Shown here: in pieces, positions 25,258 through 33,631 of the stretch
Layout of the letters: every line of letters begins with the position of its first letter
Numbering within the stretch: the stretch's first letter is position 1
From: JAEZJZ01 sp050949055
Lineage (GTDB): Bacteria > Bacillota > UBA994 > UBA5500
Assembly: GCA_050949055.1 (NCBI GenBank)
Contig: JBMNFA010000009.1
Span: 496,001 to 560,000, forward strand
Direction of reading: 5' to 3'
Length of the DNA: 64,000 nt
Translations under genes and position numbers: made by a program
Notes under the pieces: model-generated
The model's input: only the letters and a program-made list of their open reading frames with translations
What the model was told of the DNA's origin: nothing
Database searches by the model: none

Positions 25258-26877
25258 TTGGGCGAACGCGACGACAATCGCTTCATCAAGAACGCGGCCA
25301 TTCTCAGCGTGGCTGGCATCTTTGTTCGCGCCTTAGGCGCCATCTATCGGATCCCGCTCGCCCGCATCGCTGGCGAGGAAATTACCGGCCTTTATCAAAT
25401 GGCTTATCCGATCTATTCTACTTTGTTGGCCGTCTCCACCACCGGGCCGCCCATCGCCATCGCTAAAATGGTGGCGGAGCGGGTGGCGCTCAAACGATAT
25501 AAATCGGCTCAGCAGGTATTCCGGCTGTCCTTGCTGTCGCTGGGTGCGTTAGGGTTGTTCTTGACCTTGTTGCTGGCGCTGGTTGCCCCTTACCTGGTGG
25601 AAAACGTGCTGGGTGACCAGCGGGCTGTCTGGTCCCTCTGGGCCATGGCACCAGCGATAGTGTTCATTTCGCTGGTGGCGGTATTGCGCGGCTACTTCCA
25701 GGGGCTGCAACAACTCACACCCTATGCCTTCAGCCAGATGGCCGAACAGATCGTGCGGGTGGGAGTGGCTTTGGGACTGGGTTTGCTGCTGCTTTCCGCA
25801 GGTAACACTGCTGGGGTAGTGGCTGGCGGCATCTCCTCTGGAGTATCCCTGGGCGGACTGGTTGCCCTGCTGCTCCTGTTGGTTGCTTATAGCCGGATTA
25901 GGCCAGCCATTCAACGCAACCTGAGGCAAGACCGCCACCCCTTCGATCGTCCTGGTTCAGTGGTGCGCGAGTTTGCTGCCTTGGCGGTGCCCATCACCAT
26001 CGGCGGCATCGTCATGCCCCTGATGCAGCTGATTGATGCGGCCGTGGTGCCCCGTCGCCTCTTGGCCGCTGGCTTCAGCCAGGCCGAGGCCACCGGGCTC
26101 TATGGCCAGCTATCCGGTATGGCCGCGCCCCTGATCAACCTGCCGCAGATGTTCACTGTGGCTCTGGTGGCCAGCCTCATCCCCTCCATCGCTGAAGCGA
26201 TGTCCTTGGGGCGCAAGGCGGTGATGCAGCAACGGTCCACGCTGGCCTTGAAGTTGGCCATGTTGTTCAACCTACCAGCAGCGATCGGCTTGTCGGTGCT
26301 GGCCACACCCATCGGCATGCTGCTCTATGGGGAAGTGGGCGCAGGGGTGGGCCGACCTCTATCGGTGTTGGCCCTAGTAGTGGCTTTCCTGGCGGTGCAG
26401 CAGACCACCTCCGGCGTGCTGCAGGGGCTGGGCAAGACGCACATCCCGGTGGTCAACCTGTTCTTGGGTGGATTGACCAAATTGGTGGCCACCTATTTCC
26501 TGACCGCCGTTCCGGCGCTAAACATTCGCGGGTCCGCTCTGGCCACCGTGCTGGGCTTCGTCGTCTCTTCCACCCTGAACTTCCTGGCCATGAGCCGGGT
26601 ATCCGGAGTCAGGGTTAACCTGGGACAGGTATTCATTCGTCCGCTGATTGCCACCGCCGGCATGGGTGTGGTCGCTTGGTACAGCTATCAGTGGTTGAGC
26701 GGGCGCTATGCCAACAGCATCGCCACCCTGCTGGCCATCTCTTTGGCCGCCGCCATCTATGGCTTGCTGGTGCTATTCACCGGTTCACTCACCGCCCGAG
26801 AGATGAGAGCCATCCCCAAGATCGGCAGCCCATTGGCGGACCTGTTACAGCGACTACACTTGATTGCGAGGGATTGA
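25258..26877 (+). CDS. spoVB: Stage V sporulation protein B / MurJ-like flippase
   Basis: A 539-aa multispan membrane protein of the MVF/polysaccharide transporter (MOP) superfamily, with about 14 hydrophobic segments and the N-terminal FIKNAAILSVAGIFVRALGAIYRIPL seen in SpoVB. It is thought to move lipid-linked cell-wall precursor across the membrane for spore cortex synthesis. The start is TTG at 25258, 7 nt after GAGGAGGA. The frame is open upstream to 25177, but that part is the palindrome. It sits between spoVT and mazG, the same place as in B. subtilis (YabM) and other Bacillota; whether it is SpoVB itself or the YabM paralogue is uncertain. Confidence 0.85.
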   Translation: MGERDDNRFIKNAAILSVAGIFVRALGAIYRIPLARIAGEEITGLYQMAYPIYSTLLAVSTTGPPIAIAKMVAERVALKRYKSAQQVFRLSLLSLGALGLFLTLLLALVAPYLVENVLGDQRAVWSLWAMAPAIVFISLVAVLRGYFQGLQQLTPYAFSQMAEQIVRVGVALGLGLLLLSAGNTAGVVAGGISSGVSLGGLVALLLLLVAYSRIRPAIQRNLRQDRHPFDRPGSVVREFAALAVPITIGGIVMPLMQLIDAAVVPRRLLAAGFSQAEATGLYGQLSGMAAPLINLPQMFTVALVASLIPSIAEAMSLGRKAVMQQRSTLALKLAMLFNLPAAIGLSVLATPIGMLLYGEVGAGVGRPLSVLALVVAFLAVQQTTSGVLQGLGKTHIPVVNLFLGGLTKLVATYFLTAVPALNIRGSALATVLGFVVSSTLNFLAMSRVSGVRVNLGQVFIRPLIATAGMGVVAWYSYQWLSGRYANSIATLLAISLAAAIYGLLVLFTGSLTAREMRAIPKIGSPLADLLQRLHLIARD

Positions 26878-26879
26878 CC

Positions 26880-28337
26880 GTGGCCGAATTGCTGATTGTC
26901 GGATTGGGACCGGGAAGTCGCCAGCAGATCAGCCTGGGGGCTTGGCAGCAGTTGACCAGCGGGTTGCCGCTGATCTTGCGCACCTCCCATCATCCGTTGG
27001 CAGCGGAGCTGGCGGATCACGGCGTCGAATTCACCAGCTGCGATGATCTCTACCAGCAGCACCCCACCTTTGAGCAAGTCTATCAAGCCATCTGGCAGCG
27101 CTTGCAGTTGCAGTTGCAGCAGCACAACAGGGTGGTTTACGCGGTCCCCGGGCATCCCTTGGTGGCCGAGCGCACTGTGAGAGAGCTGGTCAGTCGGCCG
27201 CCGGAGCAGGGGGTGGTCATCAGGCTGATCAGCAGCATGAGCAGCCTGGAAGCCATCTATCAGGCGGTGGACCACGATCCCTCCACCGGATTACTGGTGG
27301 CTGACGCGCTTGATGCCGACGGTCTGGACCTAAACCCTGCCTGGCCGACTATCTACCTGCAATTGTACGATCGCTTGATTGCAGGTGAGCTGAAGCTGCG
27401 ACTGCTGGAACTGTATCCGGCCGAGTGGCCGGTGGTATTGGTACATCAGGCAGGTACCGACCGGGTGAGCACCACCCGGATTCCTCTGTGGCAGCTGGAT
27501 CACCAGGACCCGGATCACCTGACCAGCCTGTTTGTTCCCGCTTGTCCGGAAGCGAAGACAGCTGGCCGCTGGCTGGAGGAACTGATGCAGGTGATGGAGC
27601 GGTTGCGTGCCCCGGAGGGCTGCCCCTGGGATTTAGAGCAAGATCACCAGAGCCTGAGGCCCTATCTGCTGGAAGAGGCCCACGAGGTGCTGGAAGCTAT
27701 CGACCAAGGGGACATGCATAAGCTGGCTGATGAGTTGGGAGACTTACTATTACAGGTCGTTTTCCATGCGCAGATAGCCAAAGAGAACGGCGACTTCGAC
27801 CTGAGAACCCCGGTGCGGTTAATAGTGGAGAAGATGCGCCGGCGGCACCCCCATGTCTTTGGCCAGGTAACGGTACGGTCGTCGGCTGACGTACTGCGCA
27901 ATTGGCAGGCGATTAAAGCCGAGGAGCGGGCCGGGAGGGTCAGCAGTTCCTTATTGCAGGGCGTACCCAAGGTTATGCCCGGACTGCTGCAAGCGTACAA
28001 ACTGCAGCAAAAGGCGGCTACCGTCGGCTTTGACTGGCCGGATGTCAGCGGAGCCTGGCAGAAGGTAAAGGAAGAGACGGCAGAGTTTGAGCAAGCGTTG
28101 GAGACTGGCGACCCCATCGCCTGTCAGGACGAGTTGGGGGATTTGCTCTTCGCCATCGTCAACGTAGCCCGTTTCCACGGTATCGAAGCAGAGACCGCCT
28201 TGCTCAGCACAATTAACAAATTCCGTCGCCGCTTCGCTTACATCGAACAGCAGGCGGAGAGGGAGGGGCATCCCCTCACTGACTATACGCTGGAAGAGTT
28301 GGATCGTTGGTGGGAGGAGGCGAAACACAAGCTCTAG
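26880..28337 (+). CDS. mazG: Methylase-like/MazG nucleotide pyrophosphohydrolase fusion
   Basis: A 485-aa fusion as in B. subtilis YabN. The N-terminal half (1-220: LLIVGLGPGSRQQISLGA) has the SAM-dependent tetrapyrrole methylase fold, role unknown. The C-terminal half is a full MazG with two all-alpha NTP pyrophosphohydrolase repeats (CPWDLEQDHQSLRPYLLEEAHE, EExxE and DELGDLLLQVVFHAQIA; then EETAEFEQAL with DELGDLLFAIVNVAR). It hydrolyses NTPs, probably as house-cleaning. The start is GTG at 26880 (GAGGG SD), 2 nt after the spoVB stop; TTG at 26874 is an alternative. Confidence 0.92.
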   Translation: MAELLIVGLGPGSRQQISLGAWQQLTSGLPLILRTSHHPLAAELADHGVEFTSCDDLYQQHPTFEQVYQAIWQRLQLQLQQHNRVVYAVPGHPLVAERTVRELVSRPPEQGVVIRLISSMSSLEAIYQAVDHDPSTGLLVADALDADGLDLNPAWPTIYLQLYDRLIAGELKLRLLELYPAEWPVVLVHQAGTDRVSTTRIPLWQLDHQDPDHLTSLFVPACPEAKTAGRWLEELMQVMERLRAPEGCPWDLEQDHQSLRPYLLEEAHEVLEAIDQGDMHKLADELGDLLLQVVFHAQIAKENGDFDLRTPVRLIVEKMRRRHPHVFGQVTVRSSADVLRNWQAIKAEERAGRVSSSLLQGVPKVMPGLLQAYKLQQKAATVGFDWPDVSGAWQKVKEETAEFEQALETGDPIACQDELGDLLFAIVNVARFHGIEAETALLSTINKFRRRFAYIEQQAEREGHPLTDYTLEELDRWWEEAKHKL

Positions 28338-28438
28338 GGGAAATTGCTGAGAAAACACGGCAGGAAAAGAGGAATCGACAACCGGCCTGTCGAATGATGG
28401 TAATCGGTGTCACAGCACAGCTAAGGGAGGTTTAAACA

Positions 28439-28711
28439 ATGAAGAAGGCTGATCTGGTAAGCGAAATGGCCAAGAAGTCTAATCTGAATAAGAAGCAGGC
28501 AGAGGCTGCCTTGGACGCGTTTGTGGCTACTGTGCAGGAGGCCCTGCAGAAGGGTGACAAAGTGCAGTTGGTCGGGTTTGGCACCTTCGAAACCAGGGAG
28601 CGGGCTGAGCGCAAAGGCCGCAATCCTGGCACCGGCGAAGAGATCACCATTGCCGCCGCCAATGTACCTGTTTTCAAGGCTGGCAAAGTGCTCAAGGAAA
28701 TGGTGAAATAA
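28439..28711 (+). CDS. hup: HU-family DNA-binding protein
   Basis: A 90-aa nucleoid protein that binds and bends DNA as a dimer. The sequence shows MKKADLVSEMAKKSNLNKKQAE at the start, the signature GFGTFETRERAERKGRNPGTGEEI covering the DNA-binding arm, and the terminal VPVFKAGKVLKEMVK. The start is ATG at 28439 after GGGAGG. It is followed by a terminator, so it is probably expressed on its own. It is placed between mazG and rqcP as in B. subtilis genomes that keep this order. Confidence 0.96.
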   Translation: MKKADLVSEMAKKSNLNKKQAEAALDAFVATVQEALQKGDKVQLVGFGTFETRERAERKGRNPGTGEEITIAAANVPVFKAGKVLKEMVK

Positions 28712-28782
28712 ACACCGAGAATATCCTCCGTGTTCTGATCAGTACCATCAGCGTGTATTACATACTACTCTTTATCAACGTG

Positions 28783-28811
28783 ATCAGGTTCGGCAACGGG
28801 CCTGATTTTTC
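28783..28811 (+). terminator. Terminator of hup
   Basis: ATCAGG (28783-28788) / CCTGAT (28801-28806) with a 12-nt loop, then TTTTTC. Confidence 0.75.
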
Positions 28812-28865
28812 ATTGGATTAGGTAGAGATGATCTTCAAAACAAGAACGTATGGGTGGGTGAAGCA

Positions 28866-29123
28866 ATGCGCTTGGACAAGTATCTCAAGGTATCCCGCTT
28901 GATCAAACGCCGCACCTTGGCCAAAGAGGTCTGCGATCAGGGCCGGGTGACGGTGAACGACCGCCCAGCCAAAGCGGGCAGCGAGTTGAAGGTAGGCGAT
29001 ATCTTGACCATCGACTTTGGGCAGCGCCGCTTGCGAGTGCGGGTAGAACGCCTGGCCCAAAGCGCGCGTAAGGAAGAGGCTAGTGATATGTTTACGGTGA
29101 TTGATGACCTGCGGGTTCTCTAG
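28866..29123 (+). CDS. rqcP: S4-domain ribosome quality-control factor RqcP
   Basis: An 85-aa protein made up almost wholly of an S4 RNA-binding domain (MRLDKYLKVSRLIKRRTLAKEVCDQG, VTVNDRPAKAGSELKVGD). The YabO/RqcP family helps RqcH add alanine tails on stalled 50S subunits. The start is ATG at 28866; the SD is weak (GGGTGGGTGA overlapping), and a GTG at 28854 in the same frame would add four residues. Position between hup and yabP is conserved in Bacillota. Confidence 0.9.
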   Translation: MRLDKYLKVSRLIKRRTLAKEVCDQGRVTVNDRPAKAGSELKVGDILTIDFGQRRLRVRVERLAQSARKEEASDMFTVIDDLRVL

Positions 29124-29426
29124 AGTTGAATAATCCCCTGGGGTTGTAGCTAATCCAGTTATCACGCAGTGACCGTTTGCCGCTGCTGGTTAGATTTTCG
29201 TGTCAGCTGCTGCCAGGGGCTTTTTTTCGAAACCCCACGCAGTGTCAGTGCTGGTTGGTGAGGATGTATGCGCAACAGGCGTATTGAACCAAGCGCCGCC
29301 AGCGTGGCTTTCATCCACGGTGTTGATTCCCGCATCATGACTGTTTTTGTTGCTGCCTTCGCAAGCAAGTTGCTCTTCTGGGGGAAACTAGCCGGGAGAA
29401 GACCCAGCGAATGGAGGCAGATTGAC
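29124..29426 (+). other. 303-bp intergenic region, possible extended terminator
   Basis: CCCCTGG (29135-29141) can pair with CCAGGGG (29213-29219), which is directly followed by CTTTTTTT, so a long-looped or branched terminator for rqcP is possible. Beyond 29230 I see no gene or promoter I can support; an open frame to 29268 precedes the SpoIID-like gene but lacks an SD. Confidence 0.35.
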
Positions 29427-30395
29427 ATGAAAAGACGTTTGCTTTGGCTGCTGCCTGTGTTGTTTGTGTTTATCTTTCTGGATGCCTGCGCGCCGCTGCG
29501 GCGCCCCGCCCCTGGAGGCAACATTCCGCCTATCCCCGATCAGATCTCCCGCGGAAACCGCCAGGAGCCGGTGTTGAAAGTGTATATGCACGACACCCAG
29601 CAAGTGAAAGAGATGCCCATGGAGGAGTACATCGCCGGCGTAGTGGCGGCGGAGATGGATCCCAAGTGGCCACTGGAGGCCTTAGCGGCCCAGGCCATTT
29701 TGGCGCGCACCTTCACCTTGCAGAAGATTGCCAGCCAAGGAGGAGTGCCTAATCGCAACGCCCACGCCTCCACCGATATTGAAGAGTTTCAGGCCTATGA
29801 TGCCAGTCGCGTCAACGATCAGGTCAGGCAAGCAGTCCAGCGCACTCGGGGCGAGGTGGCAGTGGCCGGCGGCCAGTTCATCCGCGCCTGGTTCCATGCC
29901 AATTCCGGCGGTCGCACTGCCACTGCAGTGGAAGGGCTGGCCTTTGATAAGGAACCTACCCCCTATGTAGTCTCGATCGAAGACTCGATCAGCGTGCAAG
30001 CCGCACCCGAGGACCAACAGGTTTGGAAGGCTACCTTCAGCAAAGATGAAGTGAAGCGAGCTGTGCAGGAGGTCGGTTCCCGCGTGGGTGATTTCAGCCG
30101 CATTGAAATTGTGGAGCGGGGACCGTCGGGCAGAGCGACCAAGCTGGGCATTGGGTCAGCTGTCGTTTCCGCAACCGCCTTCCGTTTGGCCATCGGCTCT
30201 ACCGAGATGCGCTCCACCTTGCTGGAGGATATTACGGTCAAAGGCAACTCGGTCACCTTCACCGGGAAAGGTTACGGCCACGGCGTAGGCATGTCCCAGT
30301 GGGGGGCTAAAGGCCGGGCCGACCGGGGTGAGAAGGCGGAGACCATCGTACAAGCCTACTACAAACAGATCAGCATCGAAAAGATATGGGACTAA
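29427..30395 (+). CDS. SpoIID/LytB-domain lipoprotein
   Basis: A 322-aa protein with an N-terminal lipoprotein signal ending in the lipobox LDAC (Cys21), so it is predicted to be membrane-anchored outside the cytoplasm. The rest is a SpoIID/LytB domain: MEEYIAGVVAAEMDPKWPLEALAAQAILART, then WFHANSGGRTATAVE, and GKGYGHGVGMSQWGAKGRA near the end. SpoIID is a lytic transglycosylase that trims peptidoglycan glycans during engulfment; the catalytic Glu in the first motif (AAEMDP) is present. SpoIID proper is bitopic rather than lipidated, so this may be a paralogue. The start is ATG at 29427 after GGAGG. Confidence 0.85.
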   Translation: MKRRLLWLLPVLFVFIFLDACAPLRRPAPGGNIPPIPDQISRGNRQEPVLKVYMHDTQQVKEMPMEEYIAGVVAAEMDPKWPLEALAAQAILARTFTLQKIASQGGVPNRNAHASTDIEEFQAYDASRVNDQVRQAVQRTRGEVAVAGGQFIRAWFHANSGGRTATAVEGLAFDKEPTPYVVSIEDSISVQAAPEDQQVWKATFSKDEVKRAVQEVGSRVGDFSRIEIVERGPSGRATKLGIGSAVVSATAFRLAIGSTEMRSTLLEDITVKGNSVTFTGKGYGHGVGMSQWGAKGRADRGEKAETIVQAYYKQISIEKIWD

Positions 30396-30400
30396 ACAAC

Positions 30401-30430
30401 AATGGGGCAGCGCACCAGCGCTGCCCCATT
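30401..30430. terminator. Bidirectional terminator between convergent genes
   Basis: The 13-bp perfect stem AATGGGGCAGCGC (30401-30413) / GCGCTGCCCCATT (30418-30430) has an ACCA loop. On the minus strand it is followed by TTGTTGTTT, which suits the DUF1003 gene. Confidence 0.75.
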
Positions 30431-30449
30431 GCACCTCTACGTCATATAG

Positions 30450-30863
30450 CTAACGCTTCTCGTTCCTCAGCTCCTTGATCTCCTGCATCAGCCAGTCGAT
30501 ATGGTCCTCAATCCGGTGCAGGTGCTCCTGCACGTCCTGAATTTCCTGTTCTGCCCGTACGTTGATCTCGTAGTCCTGTTCGGCACGCAATCTATCTCGC
30601 TTCAATTCCCGATTTTGACTCATCATGATCAAAGGGGCTTGAATGGCGGCGATACAAGCCAGCAATAGATTGAGAAAGACGTATGGATAACAGTCGAAAG
30701 CTGGAAATCCGAACCTGCCGGTGTTCATCAGCATGTATATCCCTACCACTACGAAGAACATGATGATAAACGCCCAGCTGCCGCCAAACGACGCCACCTT
30801 ATCTGCTATTCTGTCGCCCAGCGTCTCCTGTTCCTTCAGCTGCTGATTCATATTCCTGGCCAA
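30450..30863 (-). CDS. DUF1003 membrane protein
   Basis: A 137-aa protein of the DUF1003 family: an N-terminal segment DRIADKVASFGGSWAFIIMF, two membrane spans (about 30-50 and 65-85) separated by the conserved FDCYPYVFLNLLLACIAAIQAPLIMMSQNR, and a charged C-terminal coiled coil (about 90-137). The function is unknown. The start is TTG at 30863, 6 nt after GGGGAGGG; the frame is open to 31043, but that stretch reads as leader. It is transcribed opposite to its neighbours between the SpoIID-like gene and yabP, an insertion relative to B. subtilis. Confidence 0.82.
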   Translation of the reverse strand: MARNMNQQLKEQETLGDRIADKVASFGGSWAFIIMFFVVVGIYMLMNTGRFGFPAFDCYPYVFLNLLLACIAAIQAPLIMMSQNRELKRDRLRAEQDYEINVRAEQEIQDVQEHLHRIEDHIDWLMQEIKELRNEKR

Positions 30864-31063
30864 GAGCATCCCTCCCCTTCTGACGGTGCCGCGGCGATGC
30901 TGAATGCGCAGTCGCTCGGTGCATTTGTTGTTCTGCACCCTATGTGGAGTGGCGCAGCAAATATTAGTTTGTCCAGCTCTTGTTCTAAGCTTGCCCATTT
31001 GGACATAAGTTTCTATCAGAATTGCGCCATGTTTCGTCGGCACGAGAAGAGGAGGAGATGCAA

Positions 31064-31357
31064 ATGAACATGGGCCAGGAGCAGCATTCCCATAGGATCA
31101 TAGTCATCAATCGTGAACAAGCTAGCGTAGAGGGCGTTATCCACGTGGATAGCTTCGATGATCGCGAGGTCATCCTGGAGACTGATCTGGGGATGATGAG
31201 CATCCAGGGCGAGGATCTGCACATCAAACAACTCAGCTTGGAAGAGGGCCTGCTGTCCATCGAAGGGGTAGTTAAGACAGTGGACTATCTGGAGGACGGG
31301 TTGATCGGCTCCGCCCGCGGCAAGCGCAAGAGCATTTTTGATCGGCTATTCAAGTAG
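31064..31357 (+). CDS. yabP: Sporulation protein YabP
   Basis: A 97-aa protein of the YabP/YqfC family: HRIIVINREQASVEGVIHVDSFDDREVILETDLGMMSIQGEDLHIKQL carries the short beta-strand pattern typical of these coat or morphogenesis-linked sporulation proteins (sigma-E regulon in B. subtilis). The start is ATG at 31064, 7 nt after AGAGGAGGAG; the ATG at 31058 overlaps the SD. It is followed by a 64-bp palindrome and then yabQ, its usual partner. Confidence 0.92.
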   Translation: MNMGQEQHSHRIIVINREQASVEGVIHVDSFDDREVILETDLGMMSIQGEDLHIKQLSLEEGLLSIEGVVKTVDYLEDGLIGSARGKRKSIFDRLFK

Positions 31358-31362
31358 TGCGG

Positions 31363-31426
31363 GAGACAGAGGGACGTACGAATTGTCTCCCTCGCGAGGG
31401 GGACAATTCGTACGTCCCTCTGTCTC
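31363..31426. repeat. 64-bp nested palindrome (one mismatch), yabP-yabQ gap
   Basis: A perfect palindrome apart from one T-G position pair, centred on CTCGCGAG (31391-31398). Each arm is a hairpin bounded by GGAGACA/TGTCTCC around GAGGGACGTACGAAT. It is the same length and layout as 25175-25238, with the ends changed in a paired way. It lies 6 nt after the yabP stop and shortly before the yabQ SD; it may also terminate yabP. Confidence 0.93.
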
Positions 31427-31448
31427 TGGGTTTTTCAGGGGGTGAAAC

Positions 31449-32030
31449 ATGCCATCAACACAAGCTCTAGGAGCCTTACTGCTGGCCAGCGCCGGGTTCG
31501 TGTTTGGCTTAGCGCTTGACTTCTACCAGGTGCTACGCCGACTGAGCAATCCGGGACGCTTGATGACCATTGCCTGCGATCTGTTATTTTGGCTGGTGTA
31601 TTTTGTTTGGATCTTTGTGCTGTTGCTGCGGATCAGCGGGGGGGAGGTACGGTACCATGTCTTTCTCTCCCTGGCAGTTGGTGCCGGGCTCTACTTCTGG
31701 CTGTTCAGCCGTCGCTTGGCTTCCGCCTGGCACACCTTGCTCTATCGGCTGATGTGGACACTGGACAAGGTGGCGGAGGGAATCAGTTGGACGATCGATC
31801 TCTGCCTGACCATCGTACTTTGGCCTTACCGGATGGCCGTGCGGTTCTTCTTTCGGCCGTTATGGAACTTGGCTAGCTGGCTGCTTACACCCGTGTTCAG
31901 GTTATTGGATTGGCTGTACGGACGCGCGGTGGCCGCCAGGCGGCGGGTGACGCGTCCCCTGGAGCGTCAGCTACAACTGTGGCGCCGCCGGCTGGCAGAG
32001 TGGTTGGCACCACCTCCAAAAGATTTTTGA
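31449..32030 (+). CDS. yabQ: Spore cortex/morphogenesis protein YabQ
   Basis: A 193-aa membrane protein. The N-terminal part (1-105) holds three membrane spans with LGLDFYQVLRRLSNP-like spacing (here FGLALDFYQVLRRLSNPGRL) typical of YabQ, needed for spore cortex formation in B. subtilis. It continues with a further hydrophobic stretch and an Arg-rich C-terminal tail (RAVAARRRVTRPLERQLQLW). The start is ATG at 31449 with GGGGGTGA upstream. It follows yabP as in other spore formers. Confidence 0.88.
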   Translation: MPSTQALGALLLASAGFVFGLALDFYQVLRRLSNPGRLMTIACDLLFWLVYFVWIFVLLLRISGGEVRYHVFLSLAVGAGLYFWLFSRRLASAWHTLLYRLMWTLDKVAEGISWTIDLCLTIVLWPYRMAVRFFFRPLWNLASWLLTPVFRLLDWLYGRAVAARRRVTRPLERQLQLWRRRLAEWLAPPPKDF

Positions 32031-32142
32031 ATAGATGCAAATTCTTGCAGGGAAAGTCACAGGCTAGGCAGAACAAACATAAGATGGAGCATGCGAATTT
32101 CATGCCACTAATTTAGTGAAGGAATTCTCTAGCGCAAATCGA

Positions 32143-32406
32143 ATAGTTGCTAAAGCAACAATCACTTTATCGCCCGCAGCATCTTCGATGCTGCTAAGAG
32201 GTACAAACCGATAGTTGCTGACGCAACAATCACTTTATCGCCCGCAGCATCTTCGATGCTGCTAAGAGGTACAAACCGATAGTTGCTGACGCAACAATCA
32301 CTTTATCGCCCGCAGCATCTTCGATGCTGCTAAGAGGTACAAACCGATAGTTGCTGACGCAACAATCACTTTATCGCCCGCAGCATCTTCGATGCTGCTA
32401 AGAGGT
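32143..32406 (+). repeat. Tandem two-hairpin repeat array B (four units, period 68 bp), upstream of divIC
   Basis: Units start at 32143, 32211, 32279 and 32347; units 2-4 are nearly identical. Each contains GTTGC-4 nt loop-GCAAC, a linker ATCACTTTAT, a perfect 8-bp hairpin GCAGCATCTTCGATGCTGC with TTC loop, then TAAGAGGTA. The last AGAGGT (32401-32406) is the SD of divIC. Layout, loop and flanks match array A at 6420, while six of eight pairs in the main stem differ. There are no spacers, so this is not a CRISPR array. Confidence 0.93.
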
Positions 32407-32413
32407 AAGAGAC

Positions 32414-32785
32414 ATGCCAGCAAGTGTACCCCGAATTATCCAATTTCCTTCCAGGAGACCGGCAGCGAACCAGGCAATCAGCAAGCGGCCCCAACCCAAT
32501 CGTCGGCGGCCCTGGCTGCGCGTGGTTGTTTTGTTCTGTGCTGCCCTTTACCTGATCTGGGCGGGTAGCCAACTGTTCGAACAAGAGATGCGGATGAGAC
32601 AACTACAGAAGACTTATGCCGAACTGCTGGCTGCGCAGTCTGCGCTAGAAGATGCCAACCAGCAGGCTATGGAGCGCATCGAGAATCTCCAAAATGACCC
32701 GGCTTTCTTGGAACAACTGGCTCGTCAGATGGGAATGATCAAGAGTACCGATAAGGTATACTTGCCGGTAGACTCCAGCCGGTAG
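32414..32785 (+). CDS. divIC: Septum formation initiator DivIC/FtsL-like
   Basis: A 123-aa bitopic division protein: a basic cytoplasmic N-terminus (1-40), one membrane span (about 41-58, VVLFCAALYLIWAG), a coiled coil (65-95, MRQLQKTYAELLAAQSAL) and the conserved end NDPAFLEQLARQMGMIKSTDKVYLP. It would join DivIB and FtsL at the septum. The start is ATG at 32414, 7 nt after AGAGGT, which belongs to the last unit of the repeat array. Position between yabQ and yabR is as in B. subtilis. Confidence 0.9.
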   Translation: MPASVPRIIQFPSRRPAANQAISKRPQPNRRRPWLRVVVLFCAALYLIWAGSQLFEQEMRMRQLQKTYAELLAAQSALEDANQQAMERIENLQNDPAFLEQLARQMGMIKSTDKVYLPVDSSR

Positions 32786-32900
32786 TTGGGACGGGCGTCA
32801 AGACTAAAACAATACTAAGCCCACTGAACAAATTGACTTGAATCTCGTGTCCTGTGCAGTCGTGGAGGTTCTGGAGTTCACGGGTGTTGGTAGGCATCGA

Positions 32901-32930
32901 TTGACAACGAAAAAATGTATCGGGTATAAT
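32901..32930 (+). promoter_or_regulatory. Sigma-A promoter of yabR
   Basis: TTGACA (32901-32906), 18-bp spacer, TATAAT (32925-32930), 44 nt before the start codon. Confidence 0.85.
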
Positions 32931-32974
32931 CTCTTAGGTTAGCCAAATTTAGATGGAGGGGAAATCCAACAGTA

Positions 32975-33367
32975 ATGGCACTGCAAGTAGGCGCGATCGT
33001 AAGCGGTTTGGTTACCGGCATCACTAACTTCGGAGCATTTGTGGAATTGGAGACAGGCCAGACTGGTCTGGTGCACATTTCCGAGGTGGCCGATGCCTAC
33101 GTCAAGGACATCAACGACTATCTCAAGTTGCGCGAAAAGGTGACCGTCAAGGTGATCAATATTGATGGTCGTGGCAAGATCGGCCTGTCCATTCGACAGG
33201 CTAAGCGTCGTCCCACGCCTTCATTGGAGGATCAACTGTCTCGCTTTATGAAGGAGAGTGAGGAGCGTTTAGCCAGCTTGCGCAAAAACACCGACTCAAA
33301 AAGAGGGGGCCGCGGTGGTTATTCGCCCAGAGCAACCCACCAAGCTGCCGAGCGTCGCCGTCCGTAA
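32975..33367 (+). CDS. yabR: S1 RNA-binding domain protein YabR
   Basis: A 130-aa protein with one S1 domain at the N-terminus (2-72: VGAIVSGLVTGITNFGAFVELETGQTGLVHISEVADAYV, VKVINIDGRGKIGLSIRQ). A basic Arg/Gly-rich tail follows. YabR-type proteins bind RNA and are thought to be ribosome- or polynucleotide phosphorylase-related; the precise role is unknown. The start is ATG at 32975 after a GGAGGGG SD. It has its own promoter and precedes the tRNA pair. Confidence 0.9.
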   Translation: MALQVGAIVSGLVTGITNFGAFVELETGQTGLVHISEVADAYVKDINDYLKLREKVTVKVINIDGRGKIGLSIRQAKRRPTPSLEDQLSRFMKESEERLASLRKNTDSKRGGRGGYSPRATHQAAERRRP

Positions 33368-33386
33368 ATTGCCAGCTGTTTAGCCC

Positions 33387-33415
33387 TTGACCGTCTCGGC
33401 GGTCAGTGTTAAAAT
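33387..33415 (+). promoter_or_regulatory. Promoter of the tRNA pair
   Basis: TTGACC (33387-33392), 17-bp spacer, TAAAAT (33410-33415), 16 nt before the tRNA-Met 5' end. Confidence 0.75.
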
Positions 33416-33431
33416 AACTCTTGTCCTTTAA

Positions 33432-33508
33432 GGCGGCGTAGCTCAGTTGGCTAGAGCATGCGGTTCATACCCGCAGTGTCACTGGTTCAAGTCCAGTCGC
33501 CGCCACCA
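33432..33508 (+). tRNA. tRNA-Met (CAT), elongator type
   Basis: A 77-nt cloverleaf: acceptor GGCGGCG/CGCCGCC, D-loop AGCTCAGTTGGCTAGAGC, anticodon stem TGCGG/CCGCA around TTCATAC (anticodon CAT), T-loop GGTTCAAGTCC, discriminator A and encoded CCA. The first G-C pair and the sequence resemble elongator tRNA-Met rather than the initiator; a lysidine-modified Ile tRNA is less likely. Confidence 0.95.
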
Positions 33509-33516
33509 TCATATAG

Positions 33517-33592
<76 letters not shown>

Positions 33593-33603
33593 TTGGTCAT
33601 CTC

Positions 33604-33631
33604 AGTCCTGCAGGCAATGCAGGACTTTTTG
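33604..33631 (+). terminator. Terminator of tRNA operon
   Basis: AGTCCTGCA (33604-33612) / TGCAGGACT (33618-33626) with a run of five T. Confidence 0.92.

Noticed and set aside
32143..32406. CRISPR array
   Set aside because: The units are contiguous direct repeats with no variable spacers, there are no cas genes nearby, and the period is set by two hairpins.
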